Assembly: GCA_024224995.1 (NCBI GenBank)
Contig: JAAENB010000831.1
Location: 1-31,065, forward strand
Length of the DNA stretch: 31,065 nucleotides
Source: a bacterium
GTDB taxonomy: Bacteria > Spirochaetota > UBA4802 > UBA5550
Reading direction: 5' to 3'
Positions 7,750 through 16,205 of this stretch are shown here, one piece after another; within the stretch, counting starts at the first letter, position 1; every line of letters starts with the position of its first letter. The position numbers and the translations under genes were made by a program. The notes under the pieces were generated by a model. That model made no database searches, was not told where the DNA came from, and saw nothing but the letters and a program-made list of their open reading frames with translations.

Positions 7750-8832
7750 ATGGATAATTATGAACAGCTGCAGGAGATACTTGATTCTCATCCTGCTGGA
7801 GCTCCAAAATCAAAGGCATTTGATGAAATTTTGAAAATACTTTATACCCCGGAAGAGGTTGCTCTAGCAATCCATATGAGCTTCAAGGCTAAAAGCATTG
7901 AATACATTGCAGAAGCATCATCACTTTCCCCTGAAGAGGCTGAAAAAATACTCGAATCTATGGCTGCTAAGGCAGTTATAATCTCTCGTGATAAAGATAG
8001 TGGAAGAGAATATGCACTCCTCCCCACAATTCCCGGAGTTTTTGAATTCCCCTTTATGAAAGGAGGAGGAACTCCCATGCACGATAAACTTGGGAAATTG
8101 TGGGAAGAATATCATCATGAAGGAATGGGGGCTGCTTTTGCCGGAAACCCCACTTCTCAGATGAGAGTGGTTCCTGTGGAGAAGTCTCTTGATTCGCAAA
8201 CTCAGGTTCATCCTTATGAAGAGGTTGCCAGTCTTATTGAACGTTCCGATTATATTGCATTAACAGAGTGTGCCTGCCGGGTAAGTGTTAAAGGGTGTGA
8301 TGCTCCTACTGACGTGTGTCTTGTTTTCAGTTTTACCGGGAAATTTCTTGTTGAACGCGGGTATGCCCGTGAAATAAACAAAAAAGAAGCTATGGAAGTG
8401 CTTGACCGTTCGGAAGAGAATGGTCTTGTTCACACGAGCAATAATAGCGCGGATAAAGCAGGGGTCATATGTAATTGCTGCTCATGCTGCTGTACTGTTC
8501 TGCGGGGTAAAACCCAGCTAAATCATCCTCATGCTTTTTCTACAAGCAGGTTTGAAGCCCTGGTTGAGAGTGATGGCTGTACAAATTGTGGAGTCTGTTA
8601 TGAAGATAGATGTCCGGTTAAAGCTATAGAAGTAAAAGATGACGCGGCTTTTGTTGATACTAAAAATTGTATTGGTTGTGGTTTGTGTGTGAGTACCTGC
8701 CCCACTGAAGCCATTAAGATGATAGAAAGGGAAAATATACCTGAAATCCCGGCAAGTATCAAAGAAATGGGAATTAAAGTATTACAGGAAAAAGGAAAGC
8801 TTGATAAATTTATGAAGATAATGTCCAAATAA
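7750..8832 (+). CDS. Multi-cluster 4Fe-4S ferredoxin-type protein
   Basis: A 360-aa soluble protein. Residues 30-105 read as a winged-helix-like region ('SIEYIAEASSLSPEEAEKILESM' by sight, in family terms a small HTH). Cysteine-rich sections follow: C-A-C at 174-176 with further Cys in 'KGCDAPTDVC', a dense CNCCSCCC from 241, then two ferredoxin motifs, CTNCGVC plus CP from 277 and CIGCGLC plus CP from 307. Two 4Fe-4S clusters are therefore secure and the upstream cysteines could hold one or two more. Similar proteins occur in strict anaerobes, usually as electron carriers or putative redox regulators. The substrate is unknown. An AAGGAG ribosome-binding site precedes the ATG; TetR lies immediately upstream and a hairpin closes the unit. 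Confidence 0.85.
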   Translation: MDNYEQLQEILDSHPAGAPKSKAFDEILKILYTPEEVALAIHMSFKAKSIEYIAEASSLSPEEAEKILESMAAKAVIISRDKDSGREYALLPTIPGVFEFPFMKGGGTPMHDKLGKLWEEYHHEGMGAAFAGNPTSQMRVVPVEKSLDSQTQVHPYEEVASLIERSDYIALTECACRVSVKGCDAPTDVCLVFSFTGKFLVERGYAREINKKEAMEVLDRSEENGLVHTSNNSADKAGVICNCCSCCCTVLRGKTQLNHPHAFSTSRFEALVESDGCTNCGVCYEDRCPVKAIEVKDDAAFVDTKNCIGCGLCVSTCPTEAIKMIERENIPEIPASIKEMGIKVLQEKGKLDKFMKIMSK

Positions 8833-8837
8833 TAGAT

Positions 8838-8868
8838 CATGTGTGCCGGTTTTACACCGGCACACATG
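8838..8868 (+). terminator. Perfect 13-bp hairpin after the TetR/Fe-S unit
   Basis: The arms at 8838-8850 and 8856-8868 are exact reverse complements (CATGTGTGCCGGT) around a 5-base loop, starting 5 bases after the stop codon. No strong T-run follows, so it may end transcription only weakly, or protect the 3' end, or be one copy of a dispersed palindrome. Confidence 0.6.
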
Positions 8869-8932
8869 AAGAATTTTAAAAAGACTTGCACTCAGGGTCA
8901 TATCAACTATCTTCGCCCCAGGAACTCCGAAG

Positions 8933-9499
8933 ATGCAGACTTTTGAATTTGAAATTTTTCATATAAAACTTTTTATAAATCTTGTTCATATAATCGTATC
9001 CATTTTAGGCGCGGTTTTTTTATTTCTGTACTATAAAAATTCTAAAAAAAGATGGAATTATATATTACATGAATCTCTCAATTATCATAAATATCATCTA
9101 AATAATCTTCGGAATGATCCCCTGGCTAATGATAAAACCAGTGAATATTGTAAAATAATGCTCTGGGCGATAGAAAAACAGTATATTACCGATCGTGAGA
9201 CTGGAAACCTCGGGATACGGGGAATATTACGGACATTTGTTGGCCAGAGCTCCTCTCTCCAGATTATAGGGGAAATATACTTTCAGATAGCACGATACCG
9301 GAGTCCTGTTGATGAACGGATTTTAAAACTCATAAACACTCTTTCCAGCACTTTTTACCGTCTTTTTTTCATGAGTTCCATTATTTCGTTAATTTCCCTG
9401 GTTTTCATGGATTTTTTCCTGCTTCTTTCCTTTGCAAAGTTCTCCAAAAAGGGAATTGCCGGCCTTTACCGGGATATTATACGAAATAAGCGACCTTAA
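8933..9499 (+). CDS. Unknown two-helix membrane protein
   Basis: A 188-aa protein of no family I recognise. A hydrophobic segment lies at about 12-33 (INLVHIIVSILGAVFLFLYY), then a basic soluble middle of about 100 residues with 'WAIEKQYITDRETGNLGIRG', and a second hydrophobic segment at about 143-167. A basic tail follows. The topology suggests a cytoplasmic-membrane protein with a soluble central domain. The ATG has only a weak AGGA 12 bases upstream. It precedes ftsK by 110 bases and may share a transcript, but no functional link can be claimed. The reading frame is open over its whole length and no opposite-strand gene competes. Confidence 0.6.
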   Translation: MQTFEFEIFHIKLFINLVHIIVSILGAVFLFLYYKNSKKRWNYILHESLNYHKYHLNNLRNDPLANDKTSEYCKIMLWAIEKQYITDRETGNLGIRGILRTFVGQSSSLQIIGEIYFQIARYRSPVDERILKLINTLSSTFYRLFFMSSIISLISLVFMDFFLLLSFAKFSKKGIAGLYRDIIRNKRP

Positions 9500-9609
9500 T
9501 TAACCTGGATTTCTTTTTGTTAACTGCTAAAAATATTATTTTAAAAGGTCGATAAGTAATAGAAGACATAAAATGTCATGAAAATTGGTATGCAGGCTGG
9601 AGAAAAAAG

Positions 9610-12303
9610 GTGTTTAAAGATAAACGCTATCAGGAAATAGCGGGAATTATTATTATACTTATATCAGTAATTTTTTTATTATCCGTTTTTACGTATGATA
9701 TCAATGATTATGAGCTTGCTTCCGAAGATCAATCTGTAAACAATATTATGGGTCCCCTGGGAGCTCTGTTTAGTCATCTTCTCCGGTCTGCCTTTGGTAT
9801 ATCAGCATATATTTTTGCTGCTATGATAGGGCTGGTGGGATGGACTATTATGAAAAAGGGAACTATTGTCCATATAATGGAAAAGATCTTTTCCCTTTTT
9901 TTTATATGTATTAGTGTATCCGCTCTTATTTCACTTATAAGTAGTCAGGAATACATGCTCTCCGGAGGATTTACAGGGTTATATATTCATAAGTTTTTTA
10001 TGTCTATTTTAGGAAAAGTAGGAGCCTTTCTTGTTATTATTATACTGAACCTGGTTGGCCTTATACTTGTTGGGCTGGTATCGCTCTCTACGGTCCTTGA
10101 ATATACCGGAGGAAAAAAGGAATTGTACGATAAAATAAAGTCTATAATGGGAAGATTCTCTTCTGATGAATCTTATGAATATAAAGAAGGTCTTCCTTTT
10201 AATTCAATAGATGATGATCTTAATCAAAAAAAGAAGAAAATGCCCTGGATTGTTAAAAGAAAGGTTATTGTTTATGAAAATGGAGAGGATAAGAAGAAAA
10301 ACGCTGATCCTCTTAAATATCTTGAAATGACAGTGCCTATTGCCTCGGAGAGTGACAGTTTTGCTTTCAGCAGTTATGACCCCTTTGAAGATCCTGATTT
10401 TAAAACAAATCAAAACCAGGATATTCCCGCAATTGAAGCGACTCCGGTTATTACTGAAAATCAGGATGATATTTTCAACAGCCCGGTAGAACAAAAGGAA
10501 ATTAAAGATGCCATTCCTATAAATAGAGACCTTTATTCTCTTGATAAGTGCAATAACGATTTTGATAAAGAGATGTTTGATCAACTTGATAGTGATATTG
10601 ATTCTTTTGAAGAAGAAGAGGACGAAAAGGATGTTTCCATACAAATAAAAAGCAACAGGATCAGTAATATAAATCTGGAGATTGAAACTGTTAATGAAAC
10701 CGTTCCGGAAGATAATTTTTCCGAGCCGGAAGAGGTTAAGGTAGAAGATACGGAAAATATAGAAGAGCCTGAAAAAGAACCGGTTAAAGCGCAAGAGAAG
10801 AACAATAGCCAAAAAACCACTATTAACAAAGAAACCGTTGTTGTACAAAAGGTTGGGAATGAGGAAGGTGATGCCGTTGAGCGAATATTTGATGAAATAG
10901 AAATGATGAAGGAGTATATTGTACCAACTGCCTATCTTAATTCATCTATTCCAATTGACAGGGAGAGCTGGAAAATTGAGATAAGAAAGAATTCCATGCT
11001 CCTGGTAAATACTCTTAATGATTTTGGAATAGAATCAAAAGTAATTAACGTAAACAGGGGACCCGTAATTACCCTGTATGAAATGCAAATAGCTGCGGGA
11101 ATAAAAGTAAATAAGATTGTTGGTCTTTCTGATGATATTGCCATGGCTCTTGCCGCTCTGCGAGTGCGGATTGTAGCACCTATTCCGGGGAAATCCGCTA
11201 TTGGTGTTGAGATTCCCAATACTCAAAGAGAAAATGTTACTCTTGGAGACCTGATTAAATCTCCGGAGTATCAGCTGGAAACCGGCAGCTTAAAGGTAGC
11301 CCTGGGAAAAGATATCCTGGGGAAACCGGTAACCCTTGACCTGAAAAGGCTCCCTCACCTGTTAATTGCCGGTGCTACAGGCTCCGGTAAATCGGTTTGT
11401 GTTAACTCTATTATTACCAGTTTAATATATAATTATGACCCAAATTATGTCCGGTTTATTCTTGTTGATCCTAAAATGGTTGAACTCCAGCTATATAACG
11501 GGCTTCCACACCTGTTAACACCGGTTATTACTGATCCGCAAATTGCCCCTGTTGCTCTTAAGTGGGCTATTTATGAAATGGAACGAAGATACAGGCTCCT
11601 TTCGGATTTAAATACCAGGGATATTACCAGGTATAATGAAAAAATTGAGCCGTATGGAAATAAATATGAAAAACTTCCGTTTATTGTAACTATCATTGAT
11701 GAACTTGCTGATTTAATGATGGTTGCTTCAAAGGAAATGGAAGGGTATATAACCAGGATTGCCCAGAAAGCACGGGCTGTAGGAATTCATCTTGTATTGG
11801 CAACCCAGAGACCATCGGTTGATGTTATTACCGGTATTATTAAGGCAAATTTTCCGGCTCGTATTGCCTTCCAGGTAGCTCAAAGAACCGACTCCCGAAC
11901 CATTCTGGACCAGAATGGCGCGGAAAAATTGCTTGGCCAGGGTGATTTGCTTTATCAATCGCCCGTAAGCTCTTTTCCCGCAAGAATGCAGGGAGCTTTT
12001 ATTTCAGAAGATGAAATAGAAAAAATTGTAGCCCATCTTACTAAAGTTGGTGAACCTAATTATATTGATATAGAAGCGAGTATTTTTGATGCTGAACAGT
12101 CTATGATTGGTGAAGAGGACGGAGATGAGCTCTTTGTAGAAGCGCTTAAGATCGTAGAAGAGTCAAGAAAGGCTTCTGCTTCATATTTGCAGAGAAAACT
12201 GAGTATCGGGTATAACCGTGCTGCGCGGATCATTGAACTTATGGAAGATAGAGGGTATGTTGGTCCTCAGCAAGGAAGCAAGCCCAGAGAAGTGTATATA
12301 TAA
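9610..12303 (+). CDS. ftsK: DNA translocase FtsK
   Basis: An 897-aa protein with the full FtsK/SpoIIIE layout, moving DNA through the division septum and handing chromosome dimers to the Xer recombinases. The N-terminal 170 residues contain four or five membrane helices. Residues 180-440 form a charged, acidic linker. The motor follows: Walker A 'AGATGSGKS' at about 585-593, Walker B 'IIDELADLM' near 694-702, 'LATQRPSVDVITGIIK' and 'QGDLLY'. The last 60 residues ('ASYLQRKLSIGYNRAARIIELMEDRGYVGP' region) are the winged-helix gamma domain that reads orientation sequences. The start is GTG 9610, with GGAG about 9 bases before it. The downstream lipoprotein gene is only 25 bases away. Confidence 0.97.
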   Translation: MFKDKRYQEIAGIIIILISVIFLLSVFTYDINDYELASEDQSVNNIMGPLGALFSHLLRSAFGISAYIFAAMIGLVGWTIMKKGTIVHIMEKIFSLFFICISVSALISLISSQEYMLSGGFTGLYIHKFFMSILGKVGAFLVIIILNLVGLILVGLVSLSTVLEYTGGKKELYDKIKSIMGRFSSDESYEYKEGLPFNSIDDDLNQKKKKMPWIVKRKVIVYENGEDKKKNADPLKYLEMTVPIASESDSFAFSSYDPFEDPDFKTNQNQDIPAIEATPVITENQDDIFNSPVEQKEIKDAIPINRDLYSLDKCNNDFDKEMFDQLDSDIDSFEEEEDEKDVSIQIKSNRISNINLEIETVNETVPEDNFSEPEEVKVEDTENIEEPEKEPVKAQEKNNSQKTTINKETVVVQKVGNEEGDAVERIFDEIEMMKEYIVPTAYLNSSIPIDRESWKIEIRKNSMLLVNTLNDFGIESKVINVNRGPVITLYEMQIAAGIKVNKIVGLSDDIAMALAALRVRIVAPIPGKSAIGVEIPNTQRENVTLGDLIKSPEYQLETGSLKVALGKDILGKPVTLDLKRLPHLLIAGATGSGKSVCVNSIITSLIYNYDPNYVRFILVDPKMVELQLYNGLPHLLTPVITDPQIAPVALKWAIYEMERRYRLLSDLNTRDITRYNEKIEPYGNKYEKLPFIVTIIDELADLMMVASKEMEGYITRIAQKARAVGIHLVLATQRPSVDVITGIIKANFPARIAFQVAQRTDSRTILDQNGAEKLLGQGDLLYQSPVSSFPARMQGAFISEDEIEKIVAHLTKVGEPNYIDIEASIFDAEQSMIGEEDGDELFVEALKIVEESRKASASYLQRKLSIGYNRAARIIELMEDRGYVGPQQGSKPREVYI

Positions 12304-12328
12304 CAGGTTTAAATAAAGGGATTCAATT

Positions 12329-12790
12329 ATGAATAATATCAAAATACTAATATTATTAATTTTAGGAATTGCTATTACAATTCAATTTACAAGCTGTAAA
12401 AAAGAAGCCCCGGCTCCAGGAACGGATACAGAGCCCCTTGGAATGGGTGGACCTGATGAAATTGATGATCTTGGCTCCTTAGTAATGTCTCTCCAGGGAG
12501 GAGGTTATACGGAAGCTGATATCCTGGTAAAACAGAATTTCCGTGATGATAATACCTATATTATTGTTTGTAAAGGATTTCCAATGAAAGGGACCAGTGG
12601 GATTGTTAAAGATTCTTCTGCGAAAAGAGCAGCTCGGTTAAATGCGTATTATTTTGCAAAAAAGATCTTTGATAACTCTGTTGATCCCGGTAAATATGGT
12701 GATATTGAAAAAACTGAAAAAATGGATGATCATATTGTAATACACTATGTTCTTGAAATGAAGGGATTAAAGAACAAAAGAAGGATCTAA
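12329..12790 (+). CDS. Small lipoprotein of unknown function
   Basis: A 153-aa exported protein. The signal peptide is followed by the lipobox F-T-S-C with the lipidated Cys23; a bulky residue at -3 is typical of spirochaetal lipoboxes. After a Pro/Gly-rich linker, residues 50-145 form a small alpha/beta domain with 'TYIIVCKGFP' and 'AKRAARLNAYYFAKKIF'. That helix resembles the 'AR-x-AA' helix of LPP20/FlgT-type envelope proteins, a weak similarity. It follows ftsK closely with an AAGGGA ribosome-binding site and probably shares its transcript. It likely sits in the envelope. The gene ends 12 bases before the convergent methyltransferase gene. Confidence 0.75.
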   Translation: MNNIKILILLILGIAITIQFTSCKKEAPAPGTDTEPLGMGGPDEIDDLGSLVMSLQGGGYTEADILVKQNFRDDNTYIIVCKGFPMKGTSGIVKDSSAKRAARLNAYYFAKKIFDNSVDPGKYGDIEKTEKMDDHIVIHYVLEMKGLKNKRRI

Positions 12791-12802
12791 TACTTACGCT
12801 GG

Positions 12803-13621
12803 CTATTTTACCGCATAAACCTCAATTGTATCGGAAAAGGCCGTTATTCTGGAAAAGAGTCCGTAAAAAAAGGAAAATGGTCCAAAGAATATTGAATTTT
12901 TTGATAGAATTCGCTCGGGATGGATACCGGCAGGTTTGATATATACTTTCCGGAATCCTGCGTTTTTCAGGATTTTTTTTGCCGAAGAGGGAGAAAAGTC
13001 TACCCGGTGATCCTTTGGGTGGGAGTCTATCCACTGCTGAATATTGAATTTGAATAATGGTCCGAATATGGAAGGAGTGGAGAAGGCAAAAACGCCTCCT
13101 TTTGGGATTGTACCGGCTATTTTTTTTATTTCGGAAAGAGGATTTTCACAGTGTTCAATGAAATACCAGGCTGTGACTATATCAAACGAATCAAGTTCTT
13201 TAATTTCCGAAAAAGGTGAATTTGATATTGAAATATCGAATTCTTTTTTGCAATATGAGGAAGCATATTCGGATATTTCAATACCGGCAAGCCTGGTAAT
13301 ACCGGAATCGAGAGCGCATTTTAGGAAAAACCCCATTGCAGAGCCTATATCAAGAAGCCTGATATCATTTCTTTTTTGTAAATACTTAAAGATCAGGTTT
13401 AAGCGTTTTTGAGATAACTTGTATATATGATTATAATCATCAAGATATGTCTTGCCGTATTGCTTTTTGTATTCATCCAGAAAATAGTTATCATCATAAA
13501 CAAGTGTTTTATACGCTGAATTGAACGCGATACCGCATTTGAGACAGGTATGAAGGTTTGAACTTATCGACCTGTACCTCCGGGAGGTACAGGTCGGGCA
13601 AAAAATATCATGGGAAGACAT
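12803..13621 (-). CDS. Zinc-ribbon plus class I SAM methyltransferase
   Basis: A 272-aa protein. Residues 8-33 hold two Cys pairs (CPTC and CLKC), an N-terminal zinc ribbon common in methyltransferases of surface-sugar and small-molecule pathways. The SAM domain follows: motif I 'LLDIGSAMGFFL' at about 98-109, 'LAGIEISEYA' (acidic ribose-binding residue) and 'FDIVTAWYFIEH' near 160, 'PKGGVFAFSTPS'. This matches the Methyltransf_23 type, related to ubiquinone and sugar-modifying enzymes. It ends an operon with a glycosyltransferase two genes upstream, so a glycan substrate is plausible but not shown. The 5' part of the gene contains a perfect 13-bp inverted repeat covering the first zinc-binding Cys pair codons. 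Confidence 0.85.
   Translation of the reverse strand: MSSHDIFCPTCTSRRYRSISSNLHTCLKCGIAFNSAYKTLVYDDNYFLDEYKKQYGKTYLDDYNHIYKLSQKRLNLIFKYLQKRNDIRLLDIGSAMGFFLKCALDSGITRLAGIEISEYASSYCKKEFDISISNSPFSEIKELDSFDIVTAWYFIEHCENPLSEIKKIAGTIPKGGVFAFSTPSIFGPLFKFNIQQWIDSHPKDHRVDFSPSSAKKILKNAGFRKVYIKPAGIHPERILSKNSIFFGPFSFFYGLFSRITAFSDTIEVYAVK
13568..13596. repeat. Perfect 13-bp inverted repeat inside the methyltransferase gene
   Basis: Arms 13568-13580 and 13584-13596 (CGACCTGTACCTC and its complement) flank a 3-base loop. It lies within codons 8-18 of the methyltransferase and encodes part of the zinc-ribbon start. In mRNA it would be a very stable hairpin just after the start codon. Confidence 0.75.
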
Positions 13622-13640
13622 TATAATTGTAGATTAACTA

Positions 13641-14147
13641 TTAGTATTTAAAATCACTGTCTTTTTTTCTTTTTTTAGCCGGCTCAACAACAACGGGAAT
13701 CCCTTTGATTTTGGCATTGTCAAAAGAGTGATATACTAACTCAGCGGATTGTTCCGGAACTTCGAAAAATGAATAGGTGGAATGGATATCAATTTTTCCG
13801 ATAGATTTGCCGTCGATGCCGGATTTGTTAACAATTTCTCTGATAAGGTTTCCTGTTGAGATATTGTGGTTTTTTCCGATATTGATGAACAACCTGGCCC
13901 TACCGTCTTTAACGTCTTCAAAAACAATGGAACCTGTTTCAGTGGTTCTGTTAAGAAAGTTCTTGTTGGCTAAGTCAACTTTGGAAATATCTCCCAGGTG
14001 TTCTTTCAGTACGGCGGCAGCGATTCTTTTGGCTCCGTTAAAAAGAGGAAGTTTTTTGCTTAAGACCTTAACAAGTTTTTCGTAATCTTCAAGTTCTTCC
14101 GTAAGAGCCACTTCCACGATCTTTTCTAATTTTTTTTCCTGGCGCAT
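13641..14147 (-). CDS. Stand-alone DbpA-type RNA-binding domain protein
   Basis: A 168-aa soluble protein. Residues 78-157 match the RNA-recognition fold found at the C-terminus of DEAD-box helicases DbpA and CsdA/DeaD: 'RARLFINIGKNHNISTGNL', 'IVNKSGIDGKSIGKIDI', 'STYSFFEVPEQSAELV', 'IKGIPVVVEPAKKRKK' (each seen in order). Residues 1-60 resemble the helical linker that joins this domain to the helicase core. No helicase core is present here or in neighbouring genes, so this is the RNA-binding end of a helicase encoded by itself. In DbpA the domain binds 23S rRNA hairpin 92; the target of this version is unknown. A GAGG precedes the ATG. Confidence 0.85.
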   Translation of the reverse strand: MRQEKKLEKIVEVALTEELEDYEKLVKVLSKKLPLFNGAKRIAAAVLKEHLGDISKVDLANKNFLNRTTETGSIVFEDVKDGRARLFINIGKNHNISTGNLIREIVNKSGIDGKSIGKIDIHSTYSFFEVPEQSAELVYHSFDNAKIKGIPVVVEPAKKRKKDSDFKY

Positions 14148-14187
14148 AGAACCTCACATAAATTTGCTTTCTCGATGATGTACTGGG

Positions 14188-14222
14188 TACAGTTCTAACT
14201 TAATATCGGCTTAAGAACTGTA
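14188..14222. repeat. Imperfect inverted repeat upstream of the DbpA-domain gene
   Basis: TACAGTTCT (14188-14196) pairs with AGAACTGTA (14214-14222), and the stem extends to TTAA on both sides with a 3-base bulge. It lies 40-75 bases upstream of the DbpA-domain start, within the leader between it and the response regulator. It has no T-run. It could be a leader structure or operator. Confidence 0.4.
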
Positions 14223-14334
14223 TTGTACCAATCAATTTTCTATATATATGAAAAAAATAGCAAGTAATTTTCGTAACTGTAAAACGCTCATGACCTGGGC
14301 TCAATGCAGATTGTATGGCAGGACTACTTTTATC

Positions 14335-14985
14335 TTATTCTTTGCATTTATATCCAACATTTCGAACAGTTTCAATTATCGAGTTAAAATCATCACCTAA
14401 TTTTCCTCTAAGCCTTCTAATGTGAACATCAACAGTTCTTGTTCCGCCAATGTATTCCATACCCCATATTTTGTTGAGTAGTTCCTTTCTTGAGAACACC
14501 ACTCCTTTGTTCTGAACAAGGAGTCTTAGCAGTTCAAATTCTTTATAGGTAAGTTCCATTTTTTGGTTATTACTGTATACGGTGTATTCTTTGAGGCTTA
14601 TTTTAAGATTTCCAATAGAAATAGTGCTTTCATCCGAACTGCTTTCCCACAGGAGTCTCTTTATCCTTGCTTCCAGCTCTCCTCTACGGAAGGGATATAG
14701 GACAAAATCATCGAAAAACCAATCGGTATTTAACTCTGAAATGTTATTCACTTTGAAAATTAGTAAAACCGGTGTATCCTGAGTTTTTTTACGTACTTTT
14801 GATAGATAGAACTGTATGGAATCAGCGAAACCGGCAATACCCGAATCAATTACAAGAACTGAATATTCATCCCGTTTTATCGATTCAATGGATTTATAAT
14901 TAATAACATTAGCATCCGGAAAGTTGTTCTTAAAATCTTCCAGAAGCTCATCATTATCTGTTGATAAACCGATTATTTCATTCAT
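14335..14985 (-). CDS. OmpR-family response regulator with degenerate receiver
   Basis: A 216-aa protein: receiver 1-112, winged helix 120-216. The DNA-binding half is complete ('MELTYKEFELLRLLVQNKG', 'LLNKIWG', 'RTVDVHIRRLRGKLG', 'TVRNVGYK'). The receiver keeps Asp47 (LVIDSG) and Asp10/Asp12, but the conserved switch Thr is Phe77 and the invariant Lys of 'KPF' is Tyr97 (LYPF). Such receivers often work without phosphorylation, through dimerisation or ligand or protein contact. No histidine kinase of the usual type is adjacent. It lies 32 bases after the glycosyltransferase gene and probably regulates from within that operon. Confidence 0.9.
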   Translation of the reverse strand: MNEIIGLSTDNDELLEDFKNNFPDANVINYKSIESIKRDEYSVLVIDSGIAGFADSIQFYLSKVRKKTQDTPVLLIFKVNNISELNTDWFFDDFVLYPFRRGELEARIKRLLWESSSDESTISIGNLKISLKEYTVYSNNQKMELTYKEFELLRLLVQNKGVVFSRKELLNKIWGMEYIGGTRTVDVHIRRLRGKLGDDFNSIIETVRNVGYKCKE

Positions 14986-15017
14986 AACACAATAAAAACC
15001 TGTTAAGATACGGTGTC

Positions 15018-16190
15018 TTATGTTGTAATTTCTTTGAATACTTTAATGTATTCATCTGCAACAGCTTCAGCATAAAAGTCCTTTACCTTGTTTTTATTAT
15101 TTTCGGAACACTTTTTATATAGTTTTTTATCGGTATACATTTTCTCAATTGCTGCTTTACAAGCCTGAATATCGCCAACACTGATTAAAAGAGCGTTTTC
15201 TTCTTCCCGTAAGAAATCTGTTTGGCCTCCATGGTCTGAACAGATAACCGGTAAGCCAAAATACATTCCCTCCATATATACAATCCCAAATCCTTCGTGC
15301 ATTGATACTAATGTGAATAAATTAGCGTTTGCCAGATAATTGTATTTATCATCCTCATCCACATATCCAAGAAATTGTACACGGTCTTTAATTCCAAGAT
15401 CACTGGAGAGTTGTGATAGCGGTTCTTGTTCAGGGCCATCTCCTAGAACAAGCAATTTTATTTTTTCATTTTTTATTTCAGCAAGTGCATTAATGAGAAC
15501 ATCAATGGCTTTTCTTTTTACCAGCCTCCCTATTGTAATTAATATATAATCATTTTTGTTTATATTCAAGTCTTTCCTTTTCTTTTTTGGAGGTTTTGGA
15601 GGATGAAAAGCCAGGGGAATTATAGCTACTTCTTGTTTGGGTTTATAATATTTTATTGTATTATCCCTGGTATTGCTTGACTGGGCAACTAACCGTGTAG
15701 CTGTATTCAGCATAAATTTTACAATGGATCTCCAGAAAAAACTCTTATGAGGAGACATTTTCTTGCTTGGGTCATAAATATCGCCTCCGTGGAGAGATAA
15801 AACATTGGGAGTTCTGAATATTTTTCCAAGAAGATACCCAATAGGGCCGGAAGGAACAGCAAAATGGGTATTTATTACATCATAACGGTTTTTTCTAAAA
15901 AGTCCGATTCCTTTGAAAAAGGCACCCGGCAGGTATGTTAGCAGGGAAATAAAGGAAGCTGCATCTCTTGATTTTCTAAAGAATATCTTCACTCTATGTA
16001 CATTTATATTATCCATTACTTCAAAAGATTGCAAATCCTTGAATGATGAAGTTATTACATCAACATCAGCTTTTTTGGCCCATTCAACTGCCAGGTCATA
16101 GGTGGCTACTCCTCCTCCTCCGCCAAGAGGGGGAAATTCATAATTTATGATTAGGATTTTAAGTCGTTTATCCGGGTTATTTTTTTTCAT
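15018..16190 (-). CDS. GT4-family glycosyltransferase
   Basis: A 390-aa GT-B fold retaining glycosyltransferase. N-terminal 'LIINYEFPPLGGGGGVATYDLA' holds the glycine-rich loop of GT4 enzymes. The C-terminal half has 'LITIGRLVKRKAIDVLINAL', 'LLVLGDGPE' and the donor-binding stretch 'LVSMHEGFGIVYMEGMYFG' with the E-x7-E pattern (E-G-F-G-I-V-Y-M-E). It transfers a sugar from a nucleotide donor to a lipid or glycan at the inner face of the membrane; the acceptor cannot be told. No signal peptide. It starts the minus-strand operon of regulator, DbpA domain and methyltransferase. The ribosome-binding site is weak, and a perfect palindrome lies 16 bases before the ATG. Confidence 0.92.
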   Translation of the reverse strand: MKKNNPDKRLKILIINYEFPPLGGGGGVATYDLAVEWAKKADVDVITSSFKDLQSFEVMDNINVHRVKIFFRKSRDAASFISLLTYLPGAFFKGIGLFRKNRYDVINTHFAVPSGPIGYLLGKIFRTPNVLSLHGGDIYDPSKKMSPHKSFFWRSIVKFMLNTATRLVAQSSNTRDNTIKYYKPKQEVAIIPLAFHPPKPPKKKRKDLNINKNDYILITIGRLVKRKAIDVLINALAEIKNEKIKLLVLGDGPEQEPLSQLSSDLGIKDRVQFLGYVDEDDKYNYLANANLFTLVSMHEGFGIVYMEGMYFGLPVICSDHGGQTDFLREEENALLISVGDIQACKAAIEKMYTDKKLYKKCSENNKNKVKDFYAEAVADEYIKVFKEITT

Positions 16191-16205
16191 TGCTTTATGG
16201 TATAT

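Noticed and set aside
10204..10848. Minus-strand 214-codon frame inside ftsK
   Set aside because: It is antisense to the low-complexity acidic linker of FtsK; the Lys/Glu/Asp-rich codons yield a Phe/Ile/Leu-rich false frame.
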